Assembly (NCBI RefSeq): GCF_900176285.1
Contig: NZ_FWXF01000005.1
Location: 124,001-188,000, forward strand
DNA from: Desulfacinum hydrothermale DSM 13146
Lineage (GTDB): Bacteria; Desulfobacterota; Syntrophobacteria; Syntrophobacterales; DSM-9756
Direction of reading: 5' to 3'
Length of the DNA: 64,000 nt
Position numbers and translations under genes: made by a program. The notes under the pieces were generated by a model, which worked only from the letters and a program-made list of their open reading frames with translations, ran no database searches and was not told the origin of the DNA. Of this stretch, positions 1 to 7,974 are shown one piece after another (the stretch's first letter is position 1; each line of letters starts with the position of its first letter).

Positions 1-444
1 GTGGAAGAAATCCGCCGTCAGTTCCGCGAAATCCCGGGCCTCATGGAAGGCAAGGCCAAGCCCGATCCGGCCCGCTGCGTGTCCATCGCCACCAAGGGCG
101 CCATCCGCAAGATGATCCTCCCCGGTCTTGTGGGCGTATCCGCTCCGGTTCTGGTGGGATTCCTGGTGGGTTCCCATGCCCTGGGCGGCCTGCTGCTGGG
201 CTGCACCCTCACCGGTGCTATGCTGGCCCTTTTCATGGCCAACGGTGGCGGCGCGTGGGATAACGCCAAGAAGTACATCGAGGAAGGTCACTTCGGCGGC
301 AAGGGCTCCGACAATCACAAAGCGGCCGTTGTGGGCGACACCGTGGGCGATCCGTTCAAGGATACCTCCGGTCCGACCATGAACATCCTGATCAAGCTGG
401 TGTCCGTCATCTCGCTGGTGATCGCCCCGTTGCTCATCGGCTAA
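1..444 (+). CDS. hppA: Membrane-bound ion-translocating pyrophosphatase, C-terminal part (gene cut by window edge)
   Basis: The 147 visible residues are the C-terminal end of an H+/Na+-translocating inorganic pyrophosphatase, an integral membrane enzyme that couples PPi hydrolysis to ion pumping. Seen here are the family-typical segments [12 protein letters not shown] and [14 protein letters not shown], which carry acidic and lysine residues of the Mg-PPi site, and two hydrophobic helices (about residues 38-80 and 127-146). The start lies outside the window, so the K+-dependence and ion-selectivity residues cannot be read. A strong hairpin follows the stop codon, so this gene ends its transcription unit. 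Confidence 0.95.
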   Translation: MEEIRRQFREIPGLMEGKAKPDPARCVSIATKGAIRKMILPGLVGVSAPVLVGFLVGSHALGGLLLGCTLTGAMLALFMANGGGAWDNAKKYIEEGHFGGKGSDNHKAAVVGDTVGDPFKDTSGPTMNILIKLVSVISLVIAPLLIG

Positions 445-467
445 ACGGATCCCTGCCGTTCCCAACA

Positions 468-507
468 GGGGGCCCCTCCCGTCACGGGGGGAGCCCCCTT
501 TCCCTTT
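468..507 (+). terminator. Rho-independent-like terminator after hppA
   Basis: A run of five or six G, then a CCTCCC arm, a short loop and the matching GGGGGGAGCCCCC arm form a long GC-rich stem, followed by TTTCCCTTT. It starts 24 bases after the hppA stop codon. Confidence 0.7.
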
Positions 508-540
508 AAGAACCTGCCGGGTCTTTCGTCCTTTTATCGC

Positions 541-569
541 TTTGCACCCAGTCCGGGAAATGTTATTAT
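541..569 (+). promoter_or_regulatory. Candidate sigma70-type promoter for carD
   Basis: TTTGCA at 541-546 and TATTAT at 564-569 are separated by exactly 17 bases, about 130 bases upstream of the carD start. A TTGACA also lies at 572-577 but has no good -10 partner. This is pattern recognition only. Confidence 0.4.
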
Positions 570-700
570 TATTGACATTCTAAGGCCCTATGGGATTCCA
601 GCGGCAGGGTGTCTGCCGACGTTTCATGGGCGCGTCGGTCCGTATGCATACGTCCCGGCGGGGTCCTGGCTGATTCCCGTATGAGGACAGGGAGGTCAAG

Positions 701-1180
701 ATGTTCAAGGTTGGGGACCTGGCGGTCTATCCCGCCCACGGCGTGGGCAAGATCGAAGCCATCGAATCCAAGACCATCGGCGGGGATTCGCAAGACTTTT
801 ACATCATGCGGATCCTGGAAAACGACATGAAGATCATGATTCCGGTCCAGAATGCGGACACTGTGGGCCTGCGCCCGCTGATCCAGTCCGAAGACGTGCC
901 CAAGGTCTACGGGATCCTTCAAAGCCGGGAGATTTCGGTCAACTCGGCCACGTGGAACCGCCGCTATCGCGAGTACATGGAAAAGATCAAGACCGGCTCC
1001 ATCTATGAATTGGCTGAAGTCTTGAGGGATCTGACCGTCTTGCAGGTGGACAAGGAATTGAGTTTCGGCGAACGTAAGATGTTGGAAACCGCTCGATCGC
1101 TGCTCATCACCGAGGTGGCGATCGCCAAGGGGATGGACGAAGACCAGGTTTCCCAAGAAATCGACAGCATCCTTCAATAG
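701..1180 (+). CDS. carD: CarD/CdnL-family RNA polymerase-binding transcription regulator
   Basis: The 159-residue product begins MFKVGDLAVYPAHGVGKIEA, the signature of the CarD_CdnL_TRCF RNA-polymerase interaction domain (about residues 1-65); an all-helical C-terminal domain follows (70-159). Family members bind the RNAP beta subunit and stabilise open complexes at rRNA and other promoters. Length fits the family (about 160 residues). The ribosome-binding site is AGGGAGG about 8 bases before ATG. The next gene, a PIN/TRAM protein, lies 150 bases on; carD next to a yacL-like gene is a recurring bacterial arrangement, usually followed by ispD, which is absent here. Confidence 0.93.
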   Translation: MFKVGDLAVYPAHGVGKIEAIESKTIGGDSQDFYIMRILENDMKIMIPVQNADTVGLRPLIQSEDVPKVYGILQSREISVNSATWNRRYREYMEKIKTGSIYELAEVLRDLTVLQVDKELSFGERKMLETARSLLITEVAIAKGMDEDQVSQEIDSILQ

Positions 1181-1338
1181 TTCTCTCGGCGGCGAAAAGA
1201 ATGCAACGCACGTCCCGCCGCCCCATGAGGGGACCTCAAGTACTCGCCTGGGATCATGGGAAGAGGCCCAGGGAGCTTTCCTGCGCCGGTCCTTGCCCGC
1301 AAGGCCCGGGTATTCCATGAAGAAAGGAGGTGAAGCGT

Positions 1339-2364
1339 TTGGCTTGGGCCGGAATTGTAACCAAGATTCTTCTCGTCATCGTTTGCAGCGTGGGCGGCTA
1401 TCTCATCGCCGGCCAAATCCAGCAACTCAGCACCCTGACCTGGGCGCCCTGGGCCGGGGTGGGCATCGGCTTTTCCTTTGCACTCATCGCCATTTGGCTT
1501 GTTAAATTCATCCGCCGGATTCCTCTCAAAGTCTTGATCGGTGGAACCCTGGGGCTTCTCATGGGTTTGCTGATCGCCCGGCTCATCAGCTATGGCTTAA
1601 TCAGCGTGGAAAACACCACCATCCGGGTGGCCACCTACGTGGTACTGGTTTGCATTTTCGGCTATGTGGGCATGGTCCTGGGCAGCATCAAGATCGAAGA
1701 GATGGGCTGGCCCAGCTGGAGTTGGCTCCAGCGGGGGGGCACCAAGGGTGGGTCCCTGAAGATCCTGGACACCAGCGTCATCATCGACGGACGCATCGTG
1801 GACATCGTCCAGGCCGGCTTCCTGGAGGGAGTGCTGGTGGTGCCGGAATTCGTGCTCCAGGAGCTGCAACACATCGCGGACAGCGCCGATTCGTCGCGCC
1901 GCGTGCGCGGCCGTCGCGGCCTGGACATGCTCAAGAAACTCCAGGAAAGCGACCAGACGGAGGTGCGCATCGAGCGCCAGGACTTCAGCAACCTGCAGGA
2001 GGTGGACGCCAAGCTGGTGGCCTTGGCTCTGCGGTTGAACGCATCCATTGTCACCAACGACTACAACCTGTCCAAGGTGGCGGAAGTTCAAGGGATCCGA
2101 GTGCTCAACATCAACCAACTGGCCAACGCTCTGCGCCCCGTGGTCCTTCCGGGGGAGGTCCTGCGGCTCCACATCCTCAAGGAAGGAAAAGAGCACGGCC
2201 AGGGCATCGCCTACCTGGAAGACGGCACCATGGTGGTGGTGGAAAACGCCGCCAAGCTCCTGGGCCAGGAGGTGGAAGCGTCGGTTACCAGTATCCTCCA
2301 GACCACGGGAGGGCGGATGATCTTCACCACGCTCAAATCCCCGGAGCAGAACCACCGCCACTGA
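1339..2364 (+). CDS. Membrane-anchored PIN-domain RNase with TRAM domain (YacL-like)
   Basis: The protein has N-terminal hydrophobic helices (roughly residues 1-115, about four segments), then a PIN nuclease domain starting at LDTSVIIDGRI. The conserved acidic residues are visible in LDTSVIIDGR, in the EFVLQELQ helix and in TNDYNLSKVA. A C-terminal TRAM domain (about 265-335) is predicted to bind RNA. The match to Bacillus YacL-type proteins is good over the whole length. A longer GTG start at 1330 overlaps the AAAGGAGGTGA ribosome-binding site itself; TTG at 1339 lies 5 bases after that site and is the more credible start, giving 341 residues. Probably co-transcribed with carD. Precise RNA target unknown. 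Confidence 0.88.
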   Translation: MAWAGIVTKILLVIVCSVGGYLIAGQIQQLSTLTWAPWAGVGIGFSFALIAIWLVKFIRRIPLKVLIGGTLGLLMGLLIARLISYGLISVENTTIRVATYVVLVCIFGYVGMVLGSIKIEEMGWPSWSWLQRGGTKGGSLKILDTSVIIDGRIVDIVQAGFLEGVLVVPEFVLQELQHIADSADSSRRVRGRRGLDMLKKLQESDQTEVRIERQDFSNLQEVDAKLVALALRLNASIVTNDYNLSKVAEVQGIRVLNINQLANALRPVVLPGEVLRLHILKEGKEHGQGIAYLEDGTMVVVENAAKLLGQEVEASVTSILQTTGGRMIFTTLKSPEQNHRH

Positions 2365-2365
2365 G

Positions 2366-2460
2366 ACGCTGATCGAGAACGCCCGGGTTGCTCCCTTTTT
2401 GTGCGGACGGAAGGCTGGCCTTGAGGGAGTCGGGGCAGGTTACGAATCCGCCCCGACGAG
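2366..2460 (+). repeat. Dispersed repeat family B, copy 1 (with GC hairpin)
   Basis: Contains the words GAGAACGCCC, GGTTGCTCCC, GTGCGGACG and AAGGCTGG shared with copies near 39207 and 62107. It ends in a 13 bp near-perfect stem (2429-2441 with 2445-2457) built on GTCGGGGC. It begins directly after the stop codon of the PIN/TRAM gene. The rest of this 330-base gap (to 2694) shows no gene, only the upstream region of the pseudouridine synthase. Confidence 0.6.
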
Positions 2461-2694
2461 GCTTTCTGACAACAAAAAAAGCGCCCGTGGGCAGTGACAG
2501 CGAGCCCGCCTTTTTCTCCACGTGCTTGGAGGCGGGCGGCGTGGCGGCGAAAAAGCCGGCCACCCCTCCCCGGACACAGGCAGGGGAATCTGTCTCCAGA
2601 CGGTCAGATGGACATTCTCATCTCCGCTCGTCGCCTTGAAACCGCATGAAAGGCGCCTGTGCTTGGGAAGGGGGAGCTTGGAAGGAACGGGACG

Positions 2695-3669
2695 TTGAAC
2701 CAGGAAAGAATCTACCGGGTCCAGGCGCAGGAAGCGGGACAGCGCCTGGACCTTTTTTTGGCCTCCAAGGACGAGGAAAGGTCCCGAAGCCAGTTCAAGA
2801 AATGGATCGAGGCGGGCCGGGTGCAGGTGAACGCCCGAACGGTCAAACCCCGATACCTGGTCCAGGCCGGGGACGAAGTGCTCCTTCGCGTGCCGCAGCC
2901 CCAAGGCCCGGAGATCACTCCCGAGCCCATCCCCTTGGACATACTCTACGAAGACGAGCACATCCTCGTGGTCAACAAGGCGCCGGGCGTGGTGGTCCAT
3001 CCGGGGGCGGGCCACGCTTCGGGCACGCTGGTTCACGGTCTCCTGAACCACTGCTCCCGGCTGGCCAGCCAAGGCAGTCCGCTTCGGCCCGGCATCGTGC
3101 ACCGGTTGGACCGGGAAACATCCGGGGTGCTGTTGGTGGCCAAATCGGACCCGGCCTACCTGCGGCTCATCGAGCTGTTCAAGGAGCACCGGGTGCGCAA
3201 ACGCTACCTGGCTTGGGTCTATGGACGGCCCCGGCCGGAAAAGGGAGAGATTCGCACCCTGATCGGCCGTCATCCCAAGGACCGCAAACGGATGGCCGTG
3301 GTGGATCGAAACGGCAAGGAAGCGGTCACCCAATGGCGCGTCGTCACGTCTTGGCACGACCAGGTGAGCCTGCTGGAGGTGCGGATCCTGACCGGCCGCA
3401 CCCACCAGATCCGCGTTCATTGCCACTACCTGGGCCACCCCTTGCTGGGTGATCCCACCTACGGCGGAGGTCGGCGCAGGGCGCGCTCCTTGGCCCATCC
3501 ACGGATCCGACACCTTGTGCTCACACAGGTTCAGCGCACCCTGCTTCACGCCCATCGGCTGGAACTGGAGCACCCCATCTCCGGCATCCCCATGGCCTGG
3601 GAGGCGCCGGAACCGGAAGATTTCCTCTCCCTGCGCCAGGCCTTGGAAGCCGTGATCCGTCATCCGTGA
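2695..3669 (+). CDS. RluA/RluD-family pseudouridine synthase
   Basis: This 324-residue protein has an N-terminal S4 RNA-binding domain (about residues 5-70, RLDLFLASKDEERSRSQF) and a catalytic domain with the diagnostic motif HRLDRETSGVLLVAKS, whose Asp is the catalytic nucleophile that isomerises uridine in RNA. The later motif TGRTHQIRVH is also intact. Length and order match RluD (23S rRNA). I chose TTG at 2695, preceded by GGAAGGA at the right distance, over a GTG at 2659 without a ribosome-binding site. The last codons overlap heptamer array C1. It is convergent with recJ. Which uridine is modified cannot be read from sequence. Confidence 0.92.
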   Translation: MNQERIYRVQAQEAGQRLDLFLASKDEERSRSQFKKWIEAGRVQVNARTVKPRYLVQAGDEVLLRVPQPQGPEITPEPIPLDILYEDEHILVVNKAPGVVVHPGAGHASGTLVHGLLNHCSRLASQGSPLRPGIVHRLDRETSGVLLVAKSDPAYLRLIELFKEHRVRKRYLAWVYGRPRPEKGEIRTLIGRHPKDRKRMAVVDRNGKEAVTQWRVVTSWHDQVSLLEVRILTGRTHQIRVHCHYLGHPLLGDPTYGGGRRRARSLAHPRIRHLVLTQVQRTLLHAHRLELEHPISGIPMAWEAPEPEDFLSLRQALEAVIRHP

Positions 3670-3680
3670 TCTCCGGATGC
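3651..3680 (-). repeat. Heptamer array C1
   Basis: Read on the minus strand this is three consecutive heptamers, ATCACGG, ATGACGG and ATCACGG. It spans the 3' end and stop codon of the pseudouridine synthase gene. The same unit recurs at 18581, 35600, 39601 and 39930. Confidence 0.5.
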
Positions 3681-3719
3681 CGGGAAAAGGAAAAGGGGAT
3701 GGACACGCGTCTTTCGGCG

Positions 3720-5405
3720 TTACTGCGATGGAACGACCGAAAGGCCTTCGGGGAAGAGATCGATGAGGGTGAGGCGGGGCCGATTTCGGTAGTCGTCCCA
3801 GTCGATTCGAAAGACCGCATCCATGGGTCCAGAATGGCCCTTCAGGTGCCTGGCCCAAGAATCCGCCCCGTTCCAAAAGACGGCGGGAACGCCGTGGCCG
3901 GCGATTTGAAACGAAAGGTGTGCGCGGTTACGCCCGAAGGTACGCACGCCTTCCAGCACCACATCCCGCGCCCAGAAGACGGGAGCAGGGTTGTCCATGC
4001 CGTGGGGCTCCAGCGCACTCAATTGCGCGTAGAGTTCTTCACCCACCAGATCCAGGTCCAGCTCCAGATCGATCCGGCCCTTGGGCACGAAAAGATCCGC
4101 GGCGGCCTCCCGCGCCACCTCCTCAAAACGCTGCGCGAACCGCTCCACCTGGTGGGCTTCCACGGTCACCCCGGCCGCCATCTTGTGGCCGCCCCACTGG
4201 ACCAGGAAGTCCCTGCACCGGCTCAAGGCACGGTGCACGTCGTAGCCGGGAACGCTGCGCACGGAGCCCTTGTAAACCCTCGCTTCCGGCGTATCCGCAC
4301 CCAAAAGCGCCACGGGCCCGTAGAGCATCTCCTGCTGCACCTTGGTGGCCACGATCCCCACCAGCCCCGGATTCCAGGACGGGTCGGCCAGAACAAGAGT
4401 GCGCCGGTCCGCCGTCTGAATGCGCGTGCGAACGTCTTGTAGAATCCGGGCCACGCCCTTCTGACGCTCGGAATTGATTCGGTCCAGTTGTTCGGCCAGG
4501 AGTTGGGCCGTGGTCGGCTCTTGCGCCGTCAGCAGCTGGAACGCCTGCACAGGATCCCCCATGCGGCCGGCGGCGTTGATCCGAGGGGCCATGGAATAGG
4601 CCACATCCCCGGCCTTCACGACGCGGCCCTGCAAGCCGGCCACCCTTTGAAGGTGTGTTAAGGGCATGTGGGCCTCTGCGTTTAGAGCCTTCAGTCCCGC
4701 CGCCACCAGGATGCGGTTGCCCTCGGTCAAGGGAACCATGTCGGCGATGGTTCCCAGCGCCGCCAGGCTCAGGTAACGCCCGTCCAGAGGTACGTGTCCG
4801 TGGGACCCGTTGAGGGCATGACGCAGCCGGGTCAGGAAGAGCAGGGTCAGTCCGGCCGAGCAGAATTCTTTGAAGGACGAGGGACAGTCGGGATGCTTGG
4901 GATTGACCAGGACGGTGGCCGGGGCCAGGTGGTCGGGCACCACTTCGTGGTGGTCGATGATAAGGACATCCATGCCCTTTTGACGGGCCGCCGCCACGGC
5001 ATCACGGTCCAGGGTGCCGCAGTCCACAGCCACCAGCAAACCGCAGTCCGAAGCCTCTTGGATGGCGCGGTCCGGTACGCCGTAGCCTTCGGCCCGGGTG
5101 GGAAGGATGACCCGGCGGTTGGCGTGACCGATGTCACGGAGGAAAAGATCCAGCTGCGCGGCCGACGTGATGCCGTCGCAATCGTAGTCGCCCACCACCA
5201 GGATGCCGCTGCCCCCCACGATGTGCCGGGCCATGAGCTCAGCCGCCTGGTCCATGCCGCGAAACGAAAGGTAAGCCTGCAGCAAGGACAAGTCGGAGCG
5301 CAGAAAGGTGTTCGCTTCCAGCCCCCGGGACCGCAACACCAGTTCCAGAACATCCTGGACCGTGCGGGGCTTTTCCCAACAACCCAGTGTCCACTGTCTC
5401 CGCAT
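3720..5405 (-). CDS. recJ: Single-stranded-DNA-specific 5'-3' exonuclease RecJ
   Basis: RecJ degrades 5' single-stranded ends in recombination and mismatch/base-excision repair. The 561-residue product contains the DHH phosphoesterase signatures: GDYDCDGITSAA near residue 75, a VAVDCG motif and the eponymous DHH in IIDHHEV. The DHHA1 domain follows with WGGHKMAAG, and an OB-like C-terminal domain (about 430-561) completes the family layout. ATG at 5405, preceded by AGGTGG, gives an N-terminus (MRRQWTLGCW) like that of other RecJ proteins; the 29 extra residues of the longer frame do not. It stands alone, convergent with the pseudouridine synthase gene. Confidence 0.95.
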   Translation of the reverse strand: MRRQWTLGCWEKPRTVQDVLELVLRSRGLEANTFLRSDLSLLQAYLSFRGMDQAAELMARHIVGGSGILVVGDYDCDGITSAAQLDLFLRDIGHANRRVILPTRAEGYGVPDRAIQEASDCGLLVAVDCGTLDRDAVAAARQKGMDVLIIDHHEVVPDHLAPATVLVNPKHPDCPSSFKEFCSAGLTLLFLTRLRHALNGSHGHVPLDGRYLSLAALGTIADMVPLTEGNRILVAAGLKALNAEAHMPLTHLQRVAGLQGRVVKAGDVAYSMAPRINAAGRMGDPVQAFQLLTAQEPTTAQLLAEQLDRINSERQKGVARILQDVRTRIQTADRRTLVLADPSWNPGLVGIVATKVQQEMLYGPVALLGADTPEARVYKGSVRSVPGYDVHRALSRCRDFLVQWGGHKMAAGVTVEAHQVERFAQRFEEVAREAAADLFVPKGRIDLELDLDLVGEELYAQLSALEPHGMDNPAPVFWARDVVLEGVRTFGRNRAHLSFQIAGHGVPAVFWNGADSWARHLKGHSGPMDAVFRIDWDDYRNRPRLTLIDLFPEGLSVVPSQ

Positions 5406-5653
5406 GGAACCCACCTGATGGCATCCTTCCAGCCGCCGACGCCACGGCCGCGGGCAAGACCGGTCCCGACCCGACGGCTGCTTCCAGATCAAAAGAGTAT
5501 GGATTGTAGCAGGTCGCCGTGCGCTTGTCAGCCACCCTTTGGCGGGTTCGCGGGCGGGAAACCGGGGAGCACCTTTTTCATGAAAATGATTGACAACAAG
5601 GGACTGAAACTATTTGTTGGATAAAAAATCTGCTCAAAGGAGATGACGTTCCC

Positions 5654-5878
5654 ATGGCCGACAATCGCCTGATTCACGCGTTTGCCAAAAACGCTTTGGA
5701 AGAAATCCGCGTATCCATCAACATCTTTCGAGGCAAGGAATACATCGACATCCGCACCTACTACAAAGGGGACGATGGGGAGTATCACCCGTCCAAGAAA
5801 GGCGTGACCATGTCCCCGGAGCTCCTGCCCGACCTGGTGGAAGCCGTCCAAAAGCTTGAGGAAGCCCTCGAGGAATAG
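5654..5878 (+). CDS. PC4/p15-like single-stranded-nucleic-acid-binding protein
   Basis: The 74-residue protein has the PC4 C-terminal-domain pattern: beta strands with LEEIRVSINIFRGKEYIDIRTYY, then GVTMSPELLPDLVEAVQKLEEAL. Bacterial members form PC4/Whirly-like dimers that bind single-stranded DNA or RNA. A good AAAGGAG lies before the ATG. The stop codon TAG directly abuts the ATG of the next gene, so the two are translated as a pair. A TTGACA at 5590-5595 may be part of its promoter, but no good -10 accompanies it. Confidence 0.82.
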   Translation: MADNRLIHAFAKNALEEIRVSINIFRGKEYIDIRTYYKGDDGEYHPSKKGVTMSPELLPDLVEAVQKLEEALEE

Positions 5879-6421
5879 ATGCCCGAAACCACTTCCTCCA
5901 GAACCCAGTTCACCTGGTGCACCAAGGAAGAACGCTTTCTGCCCGTATCGCGCTGTCTGGTGTGTAAAACGCCATGTGACGAGACACGCCGGCGGGGGGA
6001 TATGGGGGCAGCGGCGGACGCCCTGGTGGAAGCAGGACGCATCAAGGAGTATTTCGTCATGACGGCCAAAGCACGATCCCAAGAAAAGTCCGCGGAAAGC
6101 TCCCCCCGATTCTTCTTTCTGGAAAACGGTACGCTTCGGGAACTCCAGGACGATCAATACAGCCGCACCACGGTCTATGAGGCCGTTGGGAGCTACGGCG
6201 TGGAGCGGCGTTTTGTGCGACCGGAAGAAAAGAACAACATTCTCTACGAGGGCAAAAAGCCCCCGAAAAAGACCGTTCCCCTTCTGGTCCTGAAGGAAAA
6301 CGACGAAGTGGTCCTTTCCGACTGGAAAGAACTGGAGGCCGAGCCGGAAAGGTTGGCGGCCGTAAAGGAAGTGGTGGTGACCCGGCCGGTCAAGCAGGTC
6401 TTCGTCCTCAAGGCGCTCTGA
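5879..6421 (+). CDS. Unknown protein with Cys cluster, paired with the PC4-like gene
   Basis: I do not recognise this 180-residue protein. Its N-terminal 40 residues contain C-x(11)-C-x2-C-x3-C (FTWC, then RCLVCKTPC), a likely metal or Fe-S site. The remainder is mixed alpha/beta and hydrophilic, with no signal peptide or membrane segment. It starts immediately after the stop codon of the PC4-like gene, so joint expression and perhaps a joint nucleic-acid role are inferred from context only. Confidence 0.7.
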   Translation: MPETTSSRTQFTWCTKEERFLPVSRCLVCKTPCDETRRRGDMGAAADALVEAGRIKEYFVMTAKARSQEKSAESSPRFFFLENGTLRELQDDQYSRTTVYEAVGSYGVERRFVRPEEKNNILYEGKKPPKKTVPLLVLKENDEVVLSDWKELEAEPERLAAVKEVVVTRPVKQVFVLKAL

Positions 6422-6481
6422 TACGCTGCCGCTTCATCGGCCTTGCCGATAGGCAAAAGCCCCCTCCATCGGTCTTTTCAC

Positions 6482-6510
6482 TTGATTGGACAGGACACCC
6501 GTCGTAGAAT
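6482..6510 (+). promoter_or_regulatory. Candidate sigma70-type promoter for the DsrE-family selenoprotein gene
   Basis: TTGATT at 6482-6487 and TAGAAT at 6505-6510 are separated by exactly 17 bases and lie about 60 bases before the gene start. Confidence 0.5.
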
Positions 6511-6567
6511 TTTGGCAGGTCACATGTCATGCCTTATGATCTGTCCCATCCAACAAGGAGGCAAGCG

Positions 6568-6918
6568 ATGGCCAATTTTCTCTTTGTCTTGAGCCGCGAC
6601 GAGAACGACGCGGCCACCCGTTGCTTTCAGTTCGCCAAGATCGCCCATTCCCAGGGCCACAAGGTGGATGTTTTTCTCATTGATTCGGGGGTGCTCTGGG
6701 CGGACAAAACGCGCGACACCACCGTCAAGACCACCACCGGAGACTCCGTGAGCGACTACCTGCCCTATCTGGTGGAAAACGAAATCCCCATTTACGTGTG
6801 AATTCCGTGCGCCAAGGCCCGTCAGGTGGACGAGGCCAAATTTCATCCCAACATGGCCCTGGAGGGAGGCCCGCTGCTCATCAGCCTGGCCGCAGAGGCG
6901 AAGGTCTTCAACTTCTAG
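6568..6918 (+). CDS. DsrE-family protein, predicted selenoprotein (in-frame UGA at 6799-6801 read as Sec)
   Basis: The reading frame opens with MANFLFVLSRDENDAATRCF after AAGGAGG, typical of the small cytoplasmic DsrE/DsrF-like (YchN) fold, and is interrupted by TGA at 6799-6801. The frame continues beyond it without another stop to TAG at 6916-6918, and the downstream part (IPCAKARQVDEAKFHP, then LLISLAAEAKVF) continues the family. Reading UGA as selenocysteine gives 116 residues with a U-x-x-C redox motif where relatives carry Cys. A hairpin fitting the bacterial SECIS pattern starts 15 bases after the UGA. DsrE-like selenoproteins have been predicted before in deltaproteobacteria and marine metagenomes. 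Alternatives are a nonsense mutation or sequencing error, but the hairpin and the placement of UGA argue against these. The role is probably sulfur or thiol-redox transfer. Confidence 0.85.
6816..6837 (+). promoter_or_regulatory. Predicted bacterial SECIS hairpin
   Basis: GGCC-CGTC (6816-6823) pairs with GACG (6829-6832) and GGCC (6834-6837) with one bulged A; the apical loop is AGGTG with G at loop positions 2-3. The loop begins 22 bases after the in-frame UGA, inside the spacing typical of SelB-binding bacterial SECIS elements. Confidence 0.7.
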
Positions 6919-7040
6919 GAGCTTGTCCGAAAAGGGCCTTTCGGGAGGTTTCTAACTAGTTGAAATTCCACTGGCCCCGTTGTGCTTATTGAATTCTTAG
7001 ACAGCTTTGTAGGGGCGGGTTCAAAACCCGCCCCTATCGC
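6919..7040 (+). repeat. Dispersed repeat family A, copy 1 (block plus GC hairpin)
   Basis: It begins on the base after the selenoprotein stop codon. The block contains CTTGTCCGAAAA, GGCCTTTCGGGAGG and AGTTGAAATTCCACTG, followed about 40 bases later by a perfect 11 bp stem, AGGGGCGGGTT (7011-7021) with its complement (7025-7035). The rest of this 380-base gap to 7298 holds no recognisable gene. Confidence 0.65.
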
Positions 7041-7298
7041 TTAAAGCCCAGGCCAGCCGCACGGCGCCGCCTGGCCGTTCCAAACCGTCCGGTGCGCACG
7101 AAGACGAGCCAACCCGTCCATCCTCGGGGAGGCTCCCAGGAGAGCCGGCACCGGCGGTGTCCATCCTTTTCGCCCCGACCCCCTTCGTTGAGCCATTCCA
7201 TCTGGGTGGCGCTAGGCAAAGGCCTTGCGCTATTTTGGATGGTGTGTGATTTTCGGCCCGCCGGTTGGCACCGGGAACGAACCCTGGGAGGGGGAATC

Positions 7299-7973
7299 TT
7301 GTCAGAACCCGTTCTACGCTGCGATCATCTTTCCCATACCCTGCCTGACGGGCGCTCCCTGTTTCGGGATGTGTGCCTGGAAATCCACCGGGGTGCCTGG
7401 ATCCAGATCGCAGGCCCTTCCGGGTGCGGCAAAACCACCTTACTGAGGATGCTGGTGGCCCTCCAACGCCCCCAGTCGGGCGCCATCTTCTGGAACGGCA
7501 CCCCCCTGGATCAGGTGCCCGGCCCTCTCCTGCGATCCCGCGTGGTGTATGTGGCCCAAAGCCCGTCCCCGGTATCCGAATCGGTGGAACGCCATCTGAC
7601 CCGTCCTTTCCACTTCCGGCTGCACCGCCATCGCCGGCCTCCGACCCGGGAACAAATGCGCCTTATGTTGGATAAGCTGGGCCTGGAAGACGTGCCTTGG
7701 GATCGGGGCGTGGACGACTTGTCCGCCGGTCAGCGCCACCGCCTGGCCCTTCTGCGCGCCCTGCTCCTCACCCCCCAGGTGCTCTTACTGGACGAGCCCA
7801 TGGCCCCCCTGGACCGGGGAAGCCAGGCCAAGGTGGAGGATCTCCTGGAGGAGGTCCGCTGGGAAAACGGGACGAGCATGGTGTTGGTGAGTCATCAGGA
7901 ACCCGTACGCAAGGCCCCCGACACGGTGTTTCATCTGGAAGCCGGTCGGCTGGAGCCCCGCCAGAGGAAATGA
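7299..7973 (+). CDS. ABC transporter ATPase, FetA/YbbL-like
   Basis: The 224-residue ATPase has Walker A GPSGCGKTT, a Q-loop (VAQSPSPV), the signature DLSAGQRHRLAL (S-A-G-Q in place of S-G-G-Q), Walker B VLLLDEPMAPLD and the switch His in VSHQEP. It is short for an ABC ATPase, as FetA is. TTG at 7299 behind GGGAGGGGG is the best start; the longer frame adds Pro/Arg-rich non-homologous sequence. The permease gene starts one base after this stop codon. In E. coli FetAB is implicated in iron export; substrate here is inferred from that only. Confidence 0.85.
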   Translation: MSEPVLRCDHLSHTLPDGRSLFRDVCLEIHRGAWIQIAGPSGCGKTTLLRMLVALQRPQSGAIFWNGTPLDQVPGPLLRSRVVYVAQSPSPVSESVERHLTRPFHFRLHRHRRPPTREQMRLMLDKLGLEDVPWDRGVDDLSAGQRHRLALLRALLLTPQVLLLDEPMAPLDRGSQAKVEDLLEEVRWENGTSMVLVSHQEPVRKAPDTVFHLEAGRLEPRQRK

Positions 7974-7974
7974 C

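Noticed and set aside
5581-5640. Promoter for the PC4-like gene at TTGACA 5590-5595
   Set aside because: No acceptable -10 at 16-18 bases; the nearest AT-rich hexamers are wrongly spaced. Mentioned only in the gene entry.
6529-6801. DsrE-family gene as a 90-codon protein ending at TGA 6799
   Set aside because: The frame continues with family sequence after TGA and a SECIS-like hairpin is present, so stop at this TGA is less likely than Sec insertion. ATG at 6529 lacks the ribosome-binding site that serves 6568.
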